Notes: generated by a model from the sequence alone, not told the origin. 64,000 bases of DNA from Tamarix chinensis (GCA_030549775.1 CM060174.1:95062132-95126131), one strand, 5' to 3'. Counted from the stretch's first letter, positions 42,981-55,100 are shown. A program made the numbers and translations.

Positions 42981-43005
42981 GGTATTATGTCTGTGAGCAT
43001 ACCTT

Positions 43006-43306
43006 GATGTCATGAATTTTATCATGCCATACCTGTAAGTATACATGTGATGTTATGGATTTTATTATGCTATACCTATAAGTATACCTGTAATGTCATG
43101 GATTTTACTATGTTGTACCCGTGAGCATACATGTGATGTTATGAATTTTATTATGCTATACATGTAGGTATAGTTGTGATGTTATGGATTTTATTATTCT
43201 GTACTTGTAAGTATACATGTGATGTTAGGGATTTTATTATATTCCGCCTGTAAGTATACCTGAGATGATAGGGATCTTAGTAGATTATACTTGTGAACAT
43301 ACTTGT
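43006..43306 (+). repeat. 7 x 43-bp tandem array in LTR C
   Basis: Seven consecutive units of exactly 43 bp (301 bp in all, no indels), each starting gatgttatggattttatta-like and ending in gtatacatgt-like sequence. A partial eighth unit precedes it at about 42981-43005. Confidence 0.93.
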
Positions 43307-44025
43307 GATATATGTAATTGGTTGGGATTGATGCTGAGTCGTGAATTATGCCATGAACGTTAAAATTGTGGTTTAGAGTTAGGTTTTAACTATTGCTTCA
43401 GAGAGTATCTTTGGGATGTTCATTAATAAGTTCAATTTTTTCAGATGGATGAATACGAGTAGTATGTGACCTTGATGGAATTTCATTATCTAAATAATTA
43501 TTGTATCTCAATCATCGTATGTATATGTATATGCCTTATACAATGTTAGTTGTATGCCTTGTATGTGTTCCGGGTTGTTTTATCATATTAGTTTGATATA
43601 AAGGGTTGCTTAGTACCGTAGTATTAAAGGGTTCATTTTCATGGGCCCATACCTATTCAATGGGCAATGGACTTTGCAGGTCAGCCTCCGAGTTCAGTCA
43701 AATACTTGAGAGCATAGGAATGTCTAGCGTCTCTGTTGCTAACTTTTTTCTAGTTATATTTGGACCCTTATGTCTTCCTATAATTTATCTCTTGAGTTTT
43801 ATAAACTGTCGATGTTGGTTTTAATTAGCATGGTACTTATCTAACGTTCTCTCTATTCTAATTTCTGCAATTGTGTTATTAATTTAAGTGGAGTAATGAT
43901 TTTAGCCTTAGCAAACTGGACTTGTATCAAGTGTGACGGTAACACCCTTCGTTCTAATTGTTATAGCTTCTACACTTAACTCTGCAAATGAAATTTTTAA
44001 GCAGTAAATTTTAGGGTGTTATACA

Positions 44026-44738
44026 GTGTTATAAGAATTGACGTGACTACTTATATCAAAATGGCATACCATCCTCTTGGTGTTTTTGTTCTAAAACTCC
44101 ATAGTTAAACGTGCTGGTCGTGGAGCAATTTTATGAAGGGATGCCCTCTTGGAAAGTTTCAAATTTTTTTAATAAAAAACTTTTCTCGGAAAGCATGTGT
44201 TGATTTACGGAGTCAACAAATCAATTTAAAAGTACTCAAGGGTACCCCCCGCATGGTTGTATCGACTTGGGATATTATAAATAGTATTAAAGCGAAACCA
44301 CAACCGCGGGTTAAACTTGAATGAGTTAGTTAATCACTTAGTGGGACGATCCTTATGATAAAACGATATTGAGATAGTTAGTAGTTAAGATGCAATATGG
44401 CATTGATTTCTTTCAGTGGGGTGAATTTAATACCCCTCAAATTGAACATAGTGCTATAGTAATTGATATAAACTACTTATGTCAACATGGTATACCATCA
44501 TTTAGTAATTTCATCCTAAAATTCCATAGTTAAGACATAAGCATGCTGGTCGTGGATCAATTTTAGGACGGGCGACCCTCCTAGGATATTTCAGAAAATT
44601 TGTGAAAATTTTATCAGAAAGCGCATGAGTGAAGACAAAGTGTGCTGAAGGAACTCATATTGATCTGTGAGGCCAACCGATCAATCTAAAAGCACTTTAG
44701 GATAGCCCCTACATGGTCGTATCGACTCGGAGTGTTAA
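44026..44738 (+). mobile_element. Cassandra TRIM, LTR-internal-LTR, nested in gypsy
   Basis: The 5' LTR is 44026-44279 (truncated at its start) and the 3' LTR is 44426-44738. Both carry a 5S-like core ('actccatagttaaacgtgct' at 44095; 'agttaagacataagcatgct' at 44529 with a short insertion, then 'aggacgggcgaccctcctag'). The internal part is only about 146 bp. At 44282-44293 TAGTATTAAAGC aligns with the primer-binding site TGGTATCAGAGC, with three changes all of C-to-T/G-to-A type. A purine tract 'cagtggggtgaa' precedes the 3' LTR. It has no coding capacity, as expected for a TRIM. Confidence 0.8.
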
Positions 44739-44764
44739 ATTCAGAACTTCCACTCTCCTAATAC

Positions 44765-45139
44765 ATGTCGCCTAATGTTGATGAATGCACAAAAACTATC
44801 AAGGAACTCCATAAGTCTATTGCTAGATTCGCTGCCCACATACAAAAGAGAAATGAACTAATGACGTCATGTGCCAATCGTCATCCAAAAATACTTATTT
44901 TTCAACCAAAGGATATTGTTTGGGTCTACTTGCAGAAGGAACATTTTTCCAAACATTGTAAGGACAGGCTTAACTCACATGGTGATAGACCTTTCACAGT
45001 CCTTGAGAGAGTCAGTGACAATGCTTACAAAATTAACCTACCTATGAGGTACGTCGCTATTCACCCCATCTTCAATGTTGTTGACTTATCTCCTTTTTGT
45101 GATTTTGTGCACCATACAAGGACGAAGCACTTTCAATAA
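44765..45139 (+). pseudogene. Ty3/gypsy integrase C-terminal fragment
   Basis: An open frame of 124 codons resembling the C-terminal end of plant gypsy integrase: KELHKSI near the start, DIVWVYLQKEHF, LNSHGDRPFTVLERVSDNAY, LPMRY and FNVVDLSPF. Integrase inserts the element's cDNA; the zinc finger and catalytic core are missing. It ends just before the polypurine tract and 3' LTR. TTG/ATG start calls here are meaningless because the fragment is part of a former polyprotein. Confidence 0.88.
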
Positions 45140-45146
45140 GGAGGGA
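45140..45146 (+). other. Polypurine tract of the gypsy element
   Basis: GGAGGGA immediately before the 3' LTR start (TGACACCTC), the plus-strand priming site. Confidence 0.7.
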
Positions 45147-45316
45147 TGACACCTCATTTATTGCTACTCTATATACTGATTTTAATTATCCAAATTTATT
45201 TGCTATTCCTTCTAAAGATGTTGTGTTTTCTTTATTTAGGACTGAATGGAAAAAGGAATTGGATCTAGAATGATGGACGGAAAGACCAAATATCGACAAA
45301 TGAGCAAGAATATTGG

Positions 45317-45388
<72 letters not shown>

Positions 45389-46205
45389 AATTTAAGTAGT
45401 ATAACTTAGGAGTTATTGGACTTTAGGTAGTCGGACTAATAATTAGTCCATCTTATTTGTAATTTGATATTATTAGGGGTAATCATGGGCGGCCGATGAT
45501 GATATCATTTTTAAACCCCATTGATATTAGTCTTAGGCTAGGTGACTTTCGGCTCATCCTCTCGTCTCACAATCTAGTAGAGGCAGGGTCTAAAATGCCT
45601 CCCCTAAGTCTAAGTGGATTCGGGGTGATCTCACCTAATTTTTTGCGTGTTGTTTGTTTGTTTTGGGCTAAAATGGATTGGAGTCTAGGCCCATAATTTG
45701 GCTCGACCCTAAGCGTGCATCTTCCGTGGTTTATTTACTGTCTCTCAAACTACCCTCTTTTCTCCCCCTTTCTCTAGCGACACATGTCTGTTGGTTTTTC
45801 CCATTGTCTTCCCTTGTTTGTTTTGCTACCTAGTTGCATTTTCCCTCTTATGTTTTGGATTGAGTTTTTTTTTCCAACCTTCTTTGATTTTGAGGCCCTT
45901 ACAACCCACATGTTACCGTTAGTTTTTCCCCTTCTCTTTTTTTTTCTTTTTCTTTCAAAACTCACTCCTTTCAACCTATGTTATATATATGGGTATGTAA
46001 GAAAGGCTCGCCTGGTACATTTTTTTTTATATTTTAGATCTATACTATGTCGGATAAAGCCTTTTTTTTTGCTACAAAACTATCGTTTACAACAACGGAA
46101 CTCGAAAATTACTTCCACGGTTTGGTGGGAAACAATTACATTTTTAGCACCTCATTTTTGCTTGTCGATTACGCTCGTAGCTAGACGGGTTCGGTTCTAT
46201 TCTCA
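45147..46205 (+). mobile_element. 3' LTR of the old Ty3/gypsy retrotransposon
   Basis: Collinear with 34736-35712 but longer because of a TA microsatellite (about 45320-45386) that is absent from the 5' LTR. The right end is set near 46199-46205 by alignment; the exact base is uncertain. Confidence 0.8.
45320..45386. repeat. TA microsatellite inside the 3' LTR
   Basis: A pure TA tract of over 60 bp. The 5' LTR has only 'gataatattgttttg' at the same place, so the tract expanded after insertion. Confidence 0.95.
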
Positions 46206-47480
46206 TCCTGTAGCCTCAACGTGAATTCTCATCATCCAACCTCATTGTACATCCTTCTTCTACTCAAAGAAATAGCAACGAAGCAAATAACAATGAGTGG
46301 CATCACAAACTTCAACTTCTCCTCCTCACGTTTGCCATTCAACTTGAAGCAAAACAAATTGCAGGGAATAACGATTGGTCTAGACCTAATAGATAATATA
46401 ACTTTGAATTTATACTTTCGCGCACCGTATGACATTTTGTCTAAACATTTAGAGTTATATAAAGTCAATCCCTAAAGTATGTGTATGGTTATGTGATGTG
46501 TAACTATAATTTTTTAAATCTGACCGGTATTATAAATATATATTAAGTTAAAAAAAATGTATGTGAAAAATTAAAATATATATACATTTAATCTACTTCC
46601 GATCAGTTTTTTAATTGATTTGATCGACAAATTTTGTAACTCATATTTTCACTGGTTTCATGATATCGATAATCAATACATAAAATTTGACCAATAACTT
46701 GATTGGCCGTTCCTGTCCAATTTTTAAACTATGTGTGTAACTATCAAAACTCAATATATTAAGATGGATTAAGGTCAAATAAATTTAGATAAATAACTCA
46801 ATATTAAAATAAATACCTTAAAATATCACACATTATCTAGATTGAAAGGGGTAATGAGTCAGTGAAGAGTTGAGAGGACAACATTTTTCGCACGGTAACC
46901 TTGTGCGTAGGTGAGGCTGGGCTGGTCAGGAGGCAAATCTCGGAGCTGGAACGGGGTTTATGCATGTGTACCGTTTGGTCACATCCTTCGGAGAGCTCCA
47001 AGTTTCAACAAAATGGAAAAGAGAGATGAAAGGAATAAAAGGGAAGAGAAAAACTGAAAAAGAGGGAGGGGGGTGAATTAGTAAAGGAGGGAAGTTAAAG
47101 GGAAAGGGGATGGTGCTGGAGGGGACGAGTGTGATAGGAAAAGAAAAGGACCAACATAAAAGCGTTCCAGTGTGTAGTCCAAACATAATGAAATGATCGT
47201 ACGTACATATTAGAGAGCCCTAGGCGCCATGTCTCTTTTACCGTAGGCTGCTCCTCTATACTCTACTCTATGCGTGAAAGCTCTGTTACATCTTATCATT
47301 TTTATTTTAATTTTTTGTCTTGAAAATGTTTTTTATTTTTATTTCAATTTATGTATTTTATTTATTTAAAATATAAAGCTCATAAATATTATCTTTATAT
47401 TATTTTTTTCGTTTCCATTTTCATGCTCTCGTGAAACACTGGCGTATGATTAAAAATATCAGACCGCCTACTGAATAATC
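46206..47480. other. Intergenic, no gene supported
   Basis: The frame 46221-46475 is open but unrelated to anything I know. 47000-47160 is purine-rich on the plus strand. The remainder is AT-rich. Confidence 0.45.
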
Positions 47481-48431
47481 TAACGGTTGTTACGTCTTAT
47501 TACCCAAAAATCGACGTCCCAGGCTGGATAGTTATGGCGGGAAATAAGTAACTTTATGGCGAGTAGCTTAGGCGGGTATTGCTGTGCCCGTCGGATAAGA
47601 CAATCACCGACGAGATGGGTTAACTTACAATTAGTGGGTCCCAACGTAGGTCCCACCAGCAGTACCCGCATACTGATTCCTTCCCGGTTCCTCTTCCGGT
47701 CCTCCTCTCTGCCTTGTTTCGTATCATTCATACTTCTTTCTTTCCATCCGTTTATCCCCAATTTACTCAACTACCCTCCTATCTTACCATCCTTTTCTCA
47801 GGTTGAAGTCGAGGATACTAAAGTCATTTCACATGTAACCGTACCACACATCACTAGTCAAACCGGTCAAAGTTTCATGGCACCCTCCCTTCACCTATCC
47901 GCCCGGTAGTGATAAGAGTATTTGCATGACCCATCGCGTGGCATGAGTCTCTCTCAACTCGACCTCTCCTCCCTCGTTTCAAATTTCTATCAAACGTCCC
48001 GTACGTGACCGACGTGTCATACTCTCATTCGTTGATTTCCCTTCGTCGGGATTCAGCCCCAACGACCCAAATGAAGAAAACAAATAAGTGACCAAATAAA
48101 TAAATAAATAAATTAATTAAAAGGCAACAGTCCCCATCATCATCATCCCTCCTCTTCCTCCTCTACCCTCTCTCCTCCATATTGCCCTCGCCTGTGTTTT
48201 TCCTCTCCCTGAAAATTTCAATTTATCTGCTAATTTCCCTCTCTCTTCCGTCCGAAATCCTCATCTCCATAATTCCCAATTTCTAACCATGTCATCAAAT
48301 TGTACGATTTAATGTCTTAATTACTTAACTCCGCATGAATCCTCTCACTCGCTAGACCCACTGAGTCGAGTACCGAGTTGGGTGTTGTGTATAAAGGAAA
48401 AAAAAAAGAAAAAAGAAAAACAAGAATCAAA
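47481..48431 (+). promoter_or_regulatory. Promoter and 5' leader of the SAP30-like gene (inferred)
   Basis: An E2F consensus (TTTCCCGCC on the minus strand) lies at 47536-47544. Two class-I TCP sites face each other, GTGGGTCC at 47634-47641 and GGTCCCAC at 47649-47656. A long pyrimidine-rich tract (48130-48290) looks like a plant 5' leader. Three minimal upstream frames precede the main start: 48289-48312, 48312-48320 (sharing one base as TAATG) and 48335-48355. The binding sites are motif matches only; the transcription start is unknown. Confidence 0.45.
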
Positions 48432-49969
48432 ATGATTGATACAGCATTGGAGAGTTCAGTGAATAACGGAAGTGTGCTAACTTCTCAGATGATTCACAGT
48501 AGCGGTGGAGAGAGCAGTGAAGAGGAACTCTCTGTGCTGCCTCGTCATACTAAGGTGGTTGTTACCGGAAACAACCGCACTAAGTCGGTACTTGTCGGAC
48601 TCCAGGGTGTTGTCAAGAAAGCCGTCGGTCTCGGAGGATGGCATTGGCTGGTAAGCTTTTTTTATTTTATTTTTTAAAAATATTATCATAGATGATGTTT
48701 CCCTCTTTAAGGATGTCGATCTCTGTTAATTTGAACCGATCATGGGTTTTGATTCCCGGATTCTGAATTTCGTTTAGGTTAAAATCTGATTTAGATTTTG
48801 CGCCAAACTTTTTATTATTATCAATGTGGGTAGTTGGCTCATATTATTGTGGGGTTTTTATGCTATTCCTGGTATATCTATCTATCTATCTATATATATT
48901 TATATTTATATTTGACTTAAATTGAATTTTAATATGAGTTTATTAATATTTATTGGTATTTGAATTTCTTGATTGATATTTTTATTTCTGTGAGTCAGAT
49001 TGATTTGCTATGAGTAGAGATAGATGAATATTGAGTGAGAGATGGTGGTATTTGTGCTTGTGCATGCACAAATTTGATTGATTGTTCTTTGTGGATTTGA
49101 ATTCAGATATTAGCCCTGATTTTTATTGCATGTTACCTTATATCAATGGATCTGTGATTTCCATTCAATTTCTCTCATTAACTGTTGGCCAGCCATCGTT
49201 TCCCCTTTACCTGACGATGAGGGATTTGTGAGTGCTTGTTGCATCAATGAGCTCATGGATTGATTTCGAGGTCTCTTCAATGTGATCGCAAGCCTTTTCT
49301 TTTTGATTATTTTGAACTTCCAAGCATGACGAGTGAAGACTTTGAATTACAGTATCGTTTCCTTATTACATTATTAGCTTTTATTTCATTATTTTCTACA
49401 AGTTTCCTGCAACTTCAGATGCACTTAGTACATTTTTAACAGCTTTTGGTTTCTCTCTCTTGCCCTCTTATTTATTTATTTTAAATAATTTATCTTCTCT
49501 ACCTGCTTCCTTTGAGTTTTCAGGTTTTCATTGAATTTCAACAAATAATCTTATATGTTGAAGATTACTAATTCTAAAAAGAAAAGAAAAGAAAAGAAAG
49601 GGTCTTAGTTGAATTGATCTCTTTTTATTTAATTATTGGAAACTAAAGGAGTTTCTTTTACCAAGAATATTTAGATGATGTGGATTGCAGTTGCATGATT
49701 TACGGGGTGTACGATTTTGATGGGAAAAAAATATTGTGAGATAATCACTTTTTGCCGTAAAATGTTTTCCAAATAAGTGATTTTATGAGATTATTACTTT
49801 TTAAAAGAAATGCCAATCAAGGGGGAATGTTGTGCAAGTTTTAATCAAGCAAAAATCTTTTAATATCCTGGGGTTGGTTTTTTTTCGGTATGCGATTATG
49901 ACGCTATTTTGTCAACTTTTAAGTATGGGCTCTGCAGACTGCAAATATCGAAAAATGTAGTAGAATCAA

Positions 49970-50051
<82 letters not shown>

Positions 50052-51650
50052 AACGCATGTTAGATGAGATTATCTATCCTAACCTCTATTTCAATTCTAT
50101 GGTTGATGATACATTGATGAGAGAAATTACAGGTCCTTACTAATGGCATAGAAGTTAAGCTTCAGAGGAATGCGCTGAGCGTGATAGAAGCACCCACCGG
50201 TAACGAGGAAGATGACGAGTTTCAATTCGAGGATGGCAACTGGAATGGGTCCGATATGAGTAAGTAATAAATTCTTTATTTTGTGCCAGTGAAGATGATG
50301 GACATTGTTGCTATTGAATCATATATATATATATATGAATTGATTGCTGGAAATTTGGTTTGATTACAAATCTGAATCATGTCTTCTCATCACCTTTTAC
50401 TGTTTTGTTGTTTTGTTTTACTAGCAGACTATTTTTTCCATAAAGCTTTCACTGAATCATTATCATCATCATATCATGTTTCCTTTTCTTTTAGCCCTTT
50501 TGGCTCTCATTGAACCAAACAAGCTTCCTTTTTAATTCTGCTTTCGTTATCTGTTTCAGCATCCGATGATACTCAGAAGACCCACAGATCAAGGCATCAT
50601 CGCCCACATAGATCATCCCATCATAACCATAGTAAGACTATGAGCAGGTCTCTATCCTGTGAATCGCAGTCTAAGGGATCCATCTCTACTCCCCATGGGT
50701 CCATGGTACGCTCTACTTTATCTAAAAATTCCCCCCCACCACCCAAAAATAAGGGGTACCGAGTGTAAACTTAAATTTTTATCAGCTGTTTGACTTTTTT
50801 GTTCAATTATGAACGAAAATCCCTTTTCAGAAAGTTGATCTCAGCAAGCTGGAAATGGCTGCACTGTGGAGATATTGGCGTCATTTCAATCTAGTAAGTT
50901 GGTTATTACTTACACGCCTATCTCCTTATTTTATTATTATTATTATTGTTAATTTTTTTTTTCTCATTAGAGGCCACCTCTCTCTGTACATTAATTGTCA
51001 TTGACTTCCCTGCATGTTAACTTGTTTATATTCCAACATGATTGAATTTATAGGTTGATGCCATCCCCAATCCTTCAAGAGAACAGCTCATTGATGTTGT
51101 TCAGAGACATTTCATGTCACAGGTACACACAAACACATTTAATGCTTGAGCCACTTAGATTACCTTTCAACCACGTACTTGTACATCAATGTGTGGCAGC
51201 GAAGATGACTGCATAGCTTGTGTCACTCTGATGATTATCAGTTTTATTATCTTAATCATTAATAAGCTTGGCCTCTCGCGAGCTTTTTAAGCTTTGTTTG
51301 ATTCTTGAGTTTTAACTTTATTATTAGGCTTACTTAATATAAGAGCCACGTCTGATTTAGGCTCAAGTTTGTTTATAATGTAAAAGCTCGCAAGCTATCT
51401 TAGCTTGATTGGTTTGTATCAAGTTTAGCCTGATCTCACCTGATTCAGTTTATTTACGGCTCTATTTATGAATAAATGAAACTTACCTGACTATTATCTG
51501 GCAGTCTCCTGAACCTGCATTATTAGTTATTTTCTGATGAAGTTTTACTTTTTTTTTTTTGGGTTGGGGGGTACTTAGCAATTGGACGAACTCCAGGTCA
51601 TTGTTGGCTTTGTGCAAGCAGCTAAGAGACTGAAAACAGTGTGCAAATGA
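48432..51650 (+). CDS. AFR1/AFR2: SAP30-like histone deacetylase complex subunit (AFR1/AFR2 family)
   Basis: Six exons: 48432-48650, 50133-50259, 50560-50705, 50831-50893, 51054-51122 and 51579-51650. All are GT/AG and phase-consistent, encoding 231 aa. The C-terminal third (about residues 165-231) is the plant SAP30-type Sin3-binding module: KVDLSKLEMAALWRYWRHF, NLVDAIPNPSREQLIDVVQR, then LDELQVIVGFVQAAKRLK. The N-terminal part has an acidic Ser-rich patch (GGESSEEELS), the conserved-looking block VVVTGNNRTKSVLVGLQGVV and GGWHWLVLTNG; a His/Arg-rich stretch (about 121-138) links it to the SAP30 module. In Arabidopsis the AFR proteins are part of Sin3-HDAC complexes that deacetylate histones and repress targets such as FT. 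The call rests on remembered similarity; which paralogue is unclear. The 1.48-kb first intron carries an antisense tRNA gene. The ATG at 48432 is the first in frame. Confidence 0.92.
49972..50051 (-). tRNA. tRNA-Leu (anticodon UAG)
   Basis: 80 nt on the minus strand. The acceptor stem is GACAGTT paired with AGCTGTC (one G-T pair), with discriminator A. The D-arm stem is GCC/GGC, the anticodon stem CCAGA/TCTGG with loop TTTAGGC (anticodon TAG, reads CUA/CUN). A long 11-nt variable arm marks a class-II leucine tRNA. The T-arm is GTGGG-TTCAAAT-CCCAC, which carries the B-box GGTTCAAATCC. There is no intron and CCA is not encoded, as expected for a nuclear gene. A T5 run on the minus strand (plus-strand A5 at 49951-49955) about 17 nt downstream is a plausible Pol III terminator. 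It lies in the first intron of the SAP30-like gene, transcribed against it. Confidence 0.96.
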
Positions 51651-52165
51651 CGGTTGAGCAGCTTCAGGAACTTCAAAACTGGGCGTTATGGTGGGCTTTT
51701 GATTGTGGTTTTGTGGATCTCTATCTTTTGTTCTGGACTTATGGTTCCCATATATAATATTAGGGAAGAAGACGAAGTTAGTAATCAAATGAAGTCCTCT
51801 CTGCCATGCCAGGCTGGCAGCAGTGGTACCAGTATATGAGGATCTTACCTTTTACTTAATAGGCCCTCCTTATTATCATAGTTGTACAATGTAGATATTT
51901 CTGTAAGCTGTCTGGGTAGTGTGATCCCCGCAGATCACGGACGGATTGTTCATTTTGAACTCCAGGAAAACCATAATTCAATGTCTTTTTTAACTGCTGA
52001 CGGCAGATGGCCCCCCAGACTTTGTGCTAATTTAATTTGTATATGTTTATGTATGTATATACTCATATCTGAAACTAGCCCCTGTTTCTTTTTCTTCCTT
52101 CTCCTTCCGATGTAGTTATATTTCTTAAGGATTCTGCTGCGATGATTATGTGCTATTGTAATTAA
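51651..52165. other. Shared 3' region of two convergent genes
   Basis: 515 bp separate the stop codons of the SAP30-like (+) and PPR (-) genes, so their 3' untranslated regions must be short or overlap. The open frames here (51654-51839, 51882-52115) lie in untranslated sequence. T-rich and TATGTATAT-type elements near 52040-52060 could serve plus-strand polyadenylation. Confidence 0.55.
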
Positions 52166-55100
52166 TTATGAACAAGAAGGTAAGACGTAATTTTTACCAT
52201 CTTCTTTATGCATAGTTCTAAGAATACAAGTAACCTGTTCAATCTGATCATCATTTGAACAAGAATTTAGCAAAACCTTAGCAGTTCCACCATCAGGATA
52301 ACATCCAGAATCAATCATCTCCTCAAATATCTCCAAACATCTCTTGTACATCTTCTTTCTTGAATAAGCACCAAGCCTTGACGTCCATGTAACTACATCA
52401 GGCACCAAACCTTTACCCTTGTCACCGAGAGAATAAAACAGTTCCTCCATCTTATCAAAGAAACCAGCTCGCCCATATACGTGTATCAATATGTTATAAG
52501 TACTTATATCCGCTGCTGCATATGGCGACGATCCTTTCTTCGATGTTTCCATAATGGTTAGTACATCTTCCATCTTCTTAAATTGACCTAAACGACCATA
52601 TAGATTTAGCATGGTGTTTAGGACGTATGTGTCAGGTTCTAAGCCAGATTGTTGCATTTGGTTTACAATTTCCTCGGATCTGATGACGTTGCCTGCTTTT
52701 GAATAAGCAGAGAGGAGCAGCATGTGGGATTTCATTGTTGGCGTCATTCCGTGTTGCTTTAGCTCGTTGAACACAGCTTCTGCTTCTGTTGATCATGATG
52801 AGTTGGTGATATTTGAGTTATGCTTTGTATATGTGCTTGGCATATGCATACTTGAAGTAGTACATTGACGAATGTATTACTCATTCATACCTTGATAAAG
52901 GCCAGCTCTACCATATGCATCAACCATAATATTGTATGAAGCTCTATCAGGTTCACATCCCATATGCTGCATTAGTGTAAATATTTCTGCAGCACCATAA
53001 GGAAATCCTCCACGGCTGTTGGCAAATCGAAATTCCACATATTAGTCAATCAAGCCAAAACCCAACTCTCACTCTATATAGCTAATATATATATGAAATA
53101 TTTATTAAGAACCAGCTCTATAACTTTTAATTTGAACCGTTAGTTTAAATATAAAATGTTGAGATAAAAATGCTGCTACTACAGTTGAGGAAACTACTCA
53201 CAAAGGTAATGAAAACTATATTCAATGGGTGAAAGAACTACCATAAGTGCTTCAGAAAATTATACTATTTGTGTTAGAAAAAAAATGTAGCGACTTTATA
53301 AATATTCTACATTTATGTTTCAGGTTATAAAAATATTCTTAGTGAGAGGATGTGACCACTGCAAGTAGTTTAAAAATCTATAATATTTGAGTGTTGAAAA
53401 AAAATAATGCACATTTTTATAATTATTCTATATTTATATTTTATATTAGGAAATTACTTTCAATAGATGGTGAAAACTATCTTAATAGGTAGGTGGTAAA
53501 AACTGCTGTAACTAATTAAAAAAAATTAGGATAGTTTTTATTTTTTAATTCTCATCACAAGGAGGGATTCTCTCCTGAATCCTGATATGTACCCTACAAA
53601 TACATGAATTTGAGTGGTTGAAGAAATTAAGAGACCTGTAAGCTTCCATGAGCGCATTATAGGCATAAACATCAGGTTCATGTCCCGCTTCATGTAATAG
53701 TTCAAATATCTCCTCTGCTTTCTCACAGTGACCGTCCCTTGCAAGTGCATTTATCAGAGCCGTGTAGGTGCAAATATTTGGCTTGCATTTTGAACTTTTC
53801 ATCTCATTGAATACCTTAACAGCCATATACGATTTATTTGCCTACACAAACACACAAGAAAATAAAACAGCCTGAGCAGATTGATTGAAAATGCCTGGCT
53901 TGCATATTGCTATGTACTTACAATACAAATCTGATATATATATTAACTTAATTTTCGTGCAATCAATTTATAAGAAAGTAAAAAAAAAAAATGCGATTTT
54001 TAAATTACCTTGCCATATAAGTTGATCATCATGGTGTAAGTATCAGTAGTAGGCCTGCACTGATCCCTGTTCATCCTCTTAAACACGTCTACAGCTTTCA
54101 GAGTGTTCTTTCCCTTTATCAAACCATTAATATAAGCTTCATAAACAACAGCACCTGATTGATAATACACCACCAAATCAATATTCTTCCCACTCCCAAT
54201 TCCCCATATATGGACGTACAAAAAATGGATCAAATTATGTACCACACACACACACACACACACACATAGAGAGATTATATAGCATACTGGAAGGAATGGA
54301 GTATCGACGCATCTCAGCAAATGCAGCTTCAGCTTTAGAAAATAGACCACATTGACAATAAGCCCTTAAAAGTAGAGCATATGTATCTTCAGTTGGAATA
54401 CAACGAGCCTCTAGTAGCTCAAGATATGTAGATTCTGCTTCTTTTGGGAGTAGTTTTTGTCCATAAGCATCTATGAGTAGATTGTAACACATGACATCTG
54501 GTCGAAATGAGCTTCTATGCAATACCCATTGACAGATCTACAAGCACAACGTACAAAATTAGTTCATTAGCATCCTATTCACGACCAATGAATCATATGC
54601 GTCATTGGGGATACAACGACGTCGATCAGTAATGTATCTGAACAGGACAGATATATATGATATGAATAATTACCAGAATGATGGGATTCCAGTTTTTATT
54701 CATTCGAAGTTGGACAATGACATTAATGAGATCATCCCATGTGGTATGAGTTCTAGAAAGCGAGTCGAGGGCATTCCATACTTTTTCTGAATCATCCATT
54801 TCCTTGTTTACAAAGTTGAGGATTTGTTGTGCTATGGGACTTAGTACCGGAAATACCCCATCAACAAATCCTGATCCATATTTCCATCCTTGCCCTCTTA
54901 AACCACCGCCTATTGGTTTGAAAACCAATATAGCATGCCAAGATTAATTAATATGATCATATATATTACATATATCGAGCAGCCAATAGAGTGAAATTCA
55001 ATAACGGTTGGTAGGATTTAGCAGTACCTCTCTTTCGAGATAACTTTTTGTGGCTGAAGCTCTTTAATTTGCCTTTTTTGTCGACATAAAGACTGTCACG

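Larger units (their letters stand above)
41539..44025 (+). mobile_element. LTR (C) of the Tekay-like family, nested
   Basis: About 2.5 kb starting TGAAATACCCC and ending GGTGTTATACA. The C-rich block (41820-42250), the 'aagcgaaagatctcaagatc' phrase (42395) and the 'gtgtccttgt/ggtactgtgtt' block (42590-42640) match LTR D (63450-63660). It contains two tandem arrays: a roughly 32-bp unit (42821-42980) and seven exact-length 43-bp units (43006-43306). The roughly 146-bp repeats of A and D are absent. Its right end abuts a Cassandra LTR lacking its first 20-odd bases, so either C inserted into Cassandra or a deletion joined them. Confidence 0.6.

Noticed and set aside
43006..43306. CRISPR-like array
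   Set aside because: The units are contiguous diverged repeats without spacers, in a plant LTR.
45496..46224. Hydrophobic frames of 66-146 codons
   Set aside because: They lie in the 3' LTR of the gypsy element. The matching region of the 5' LTR does not keep the same frame.
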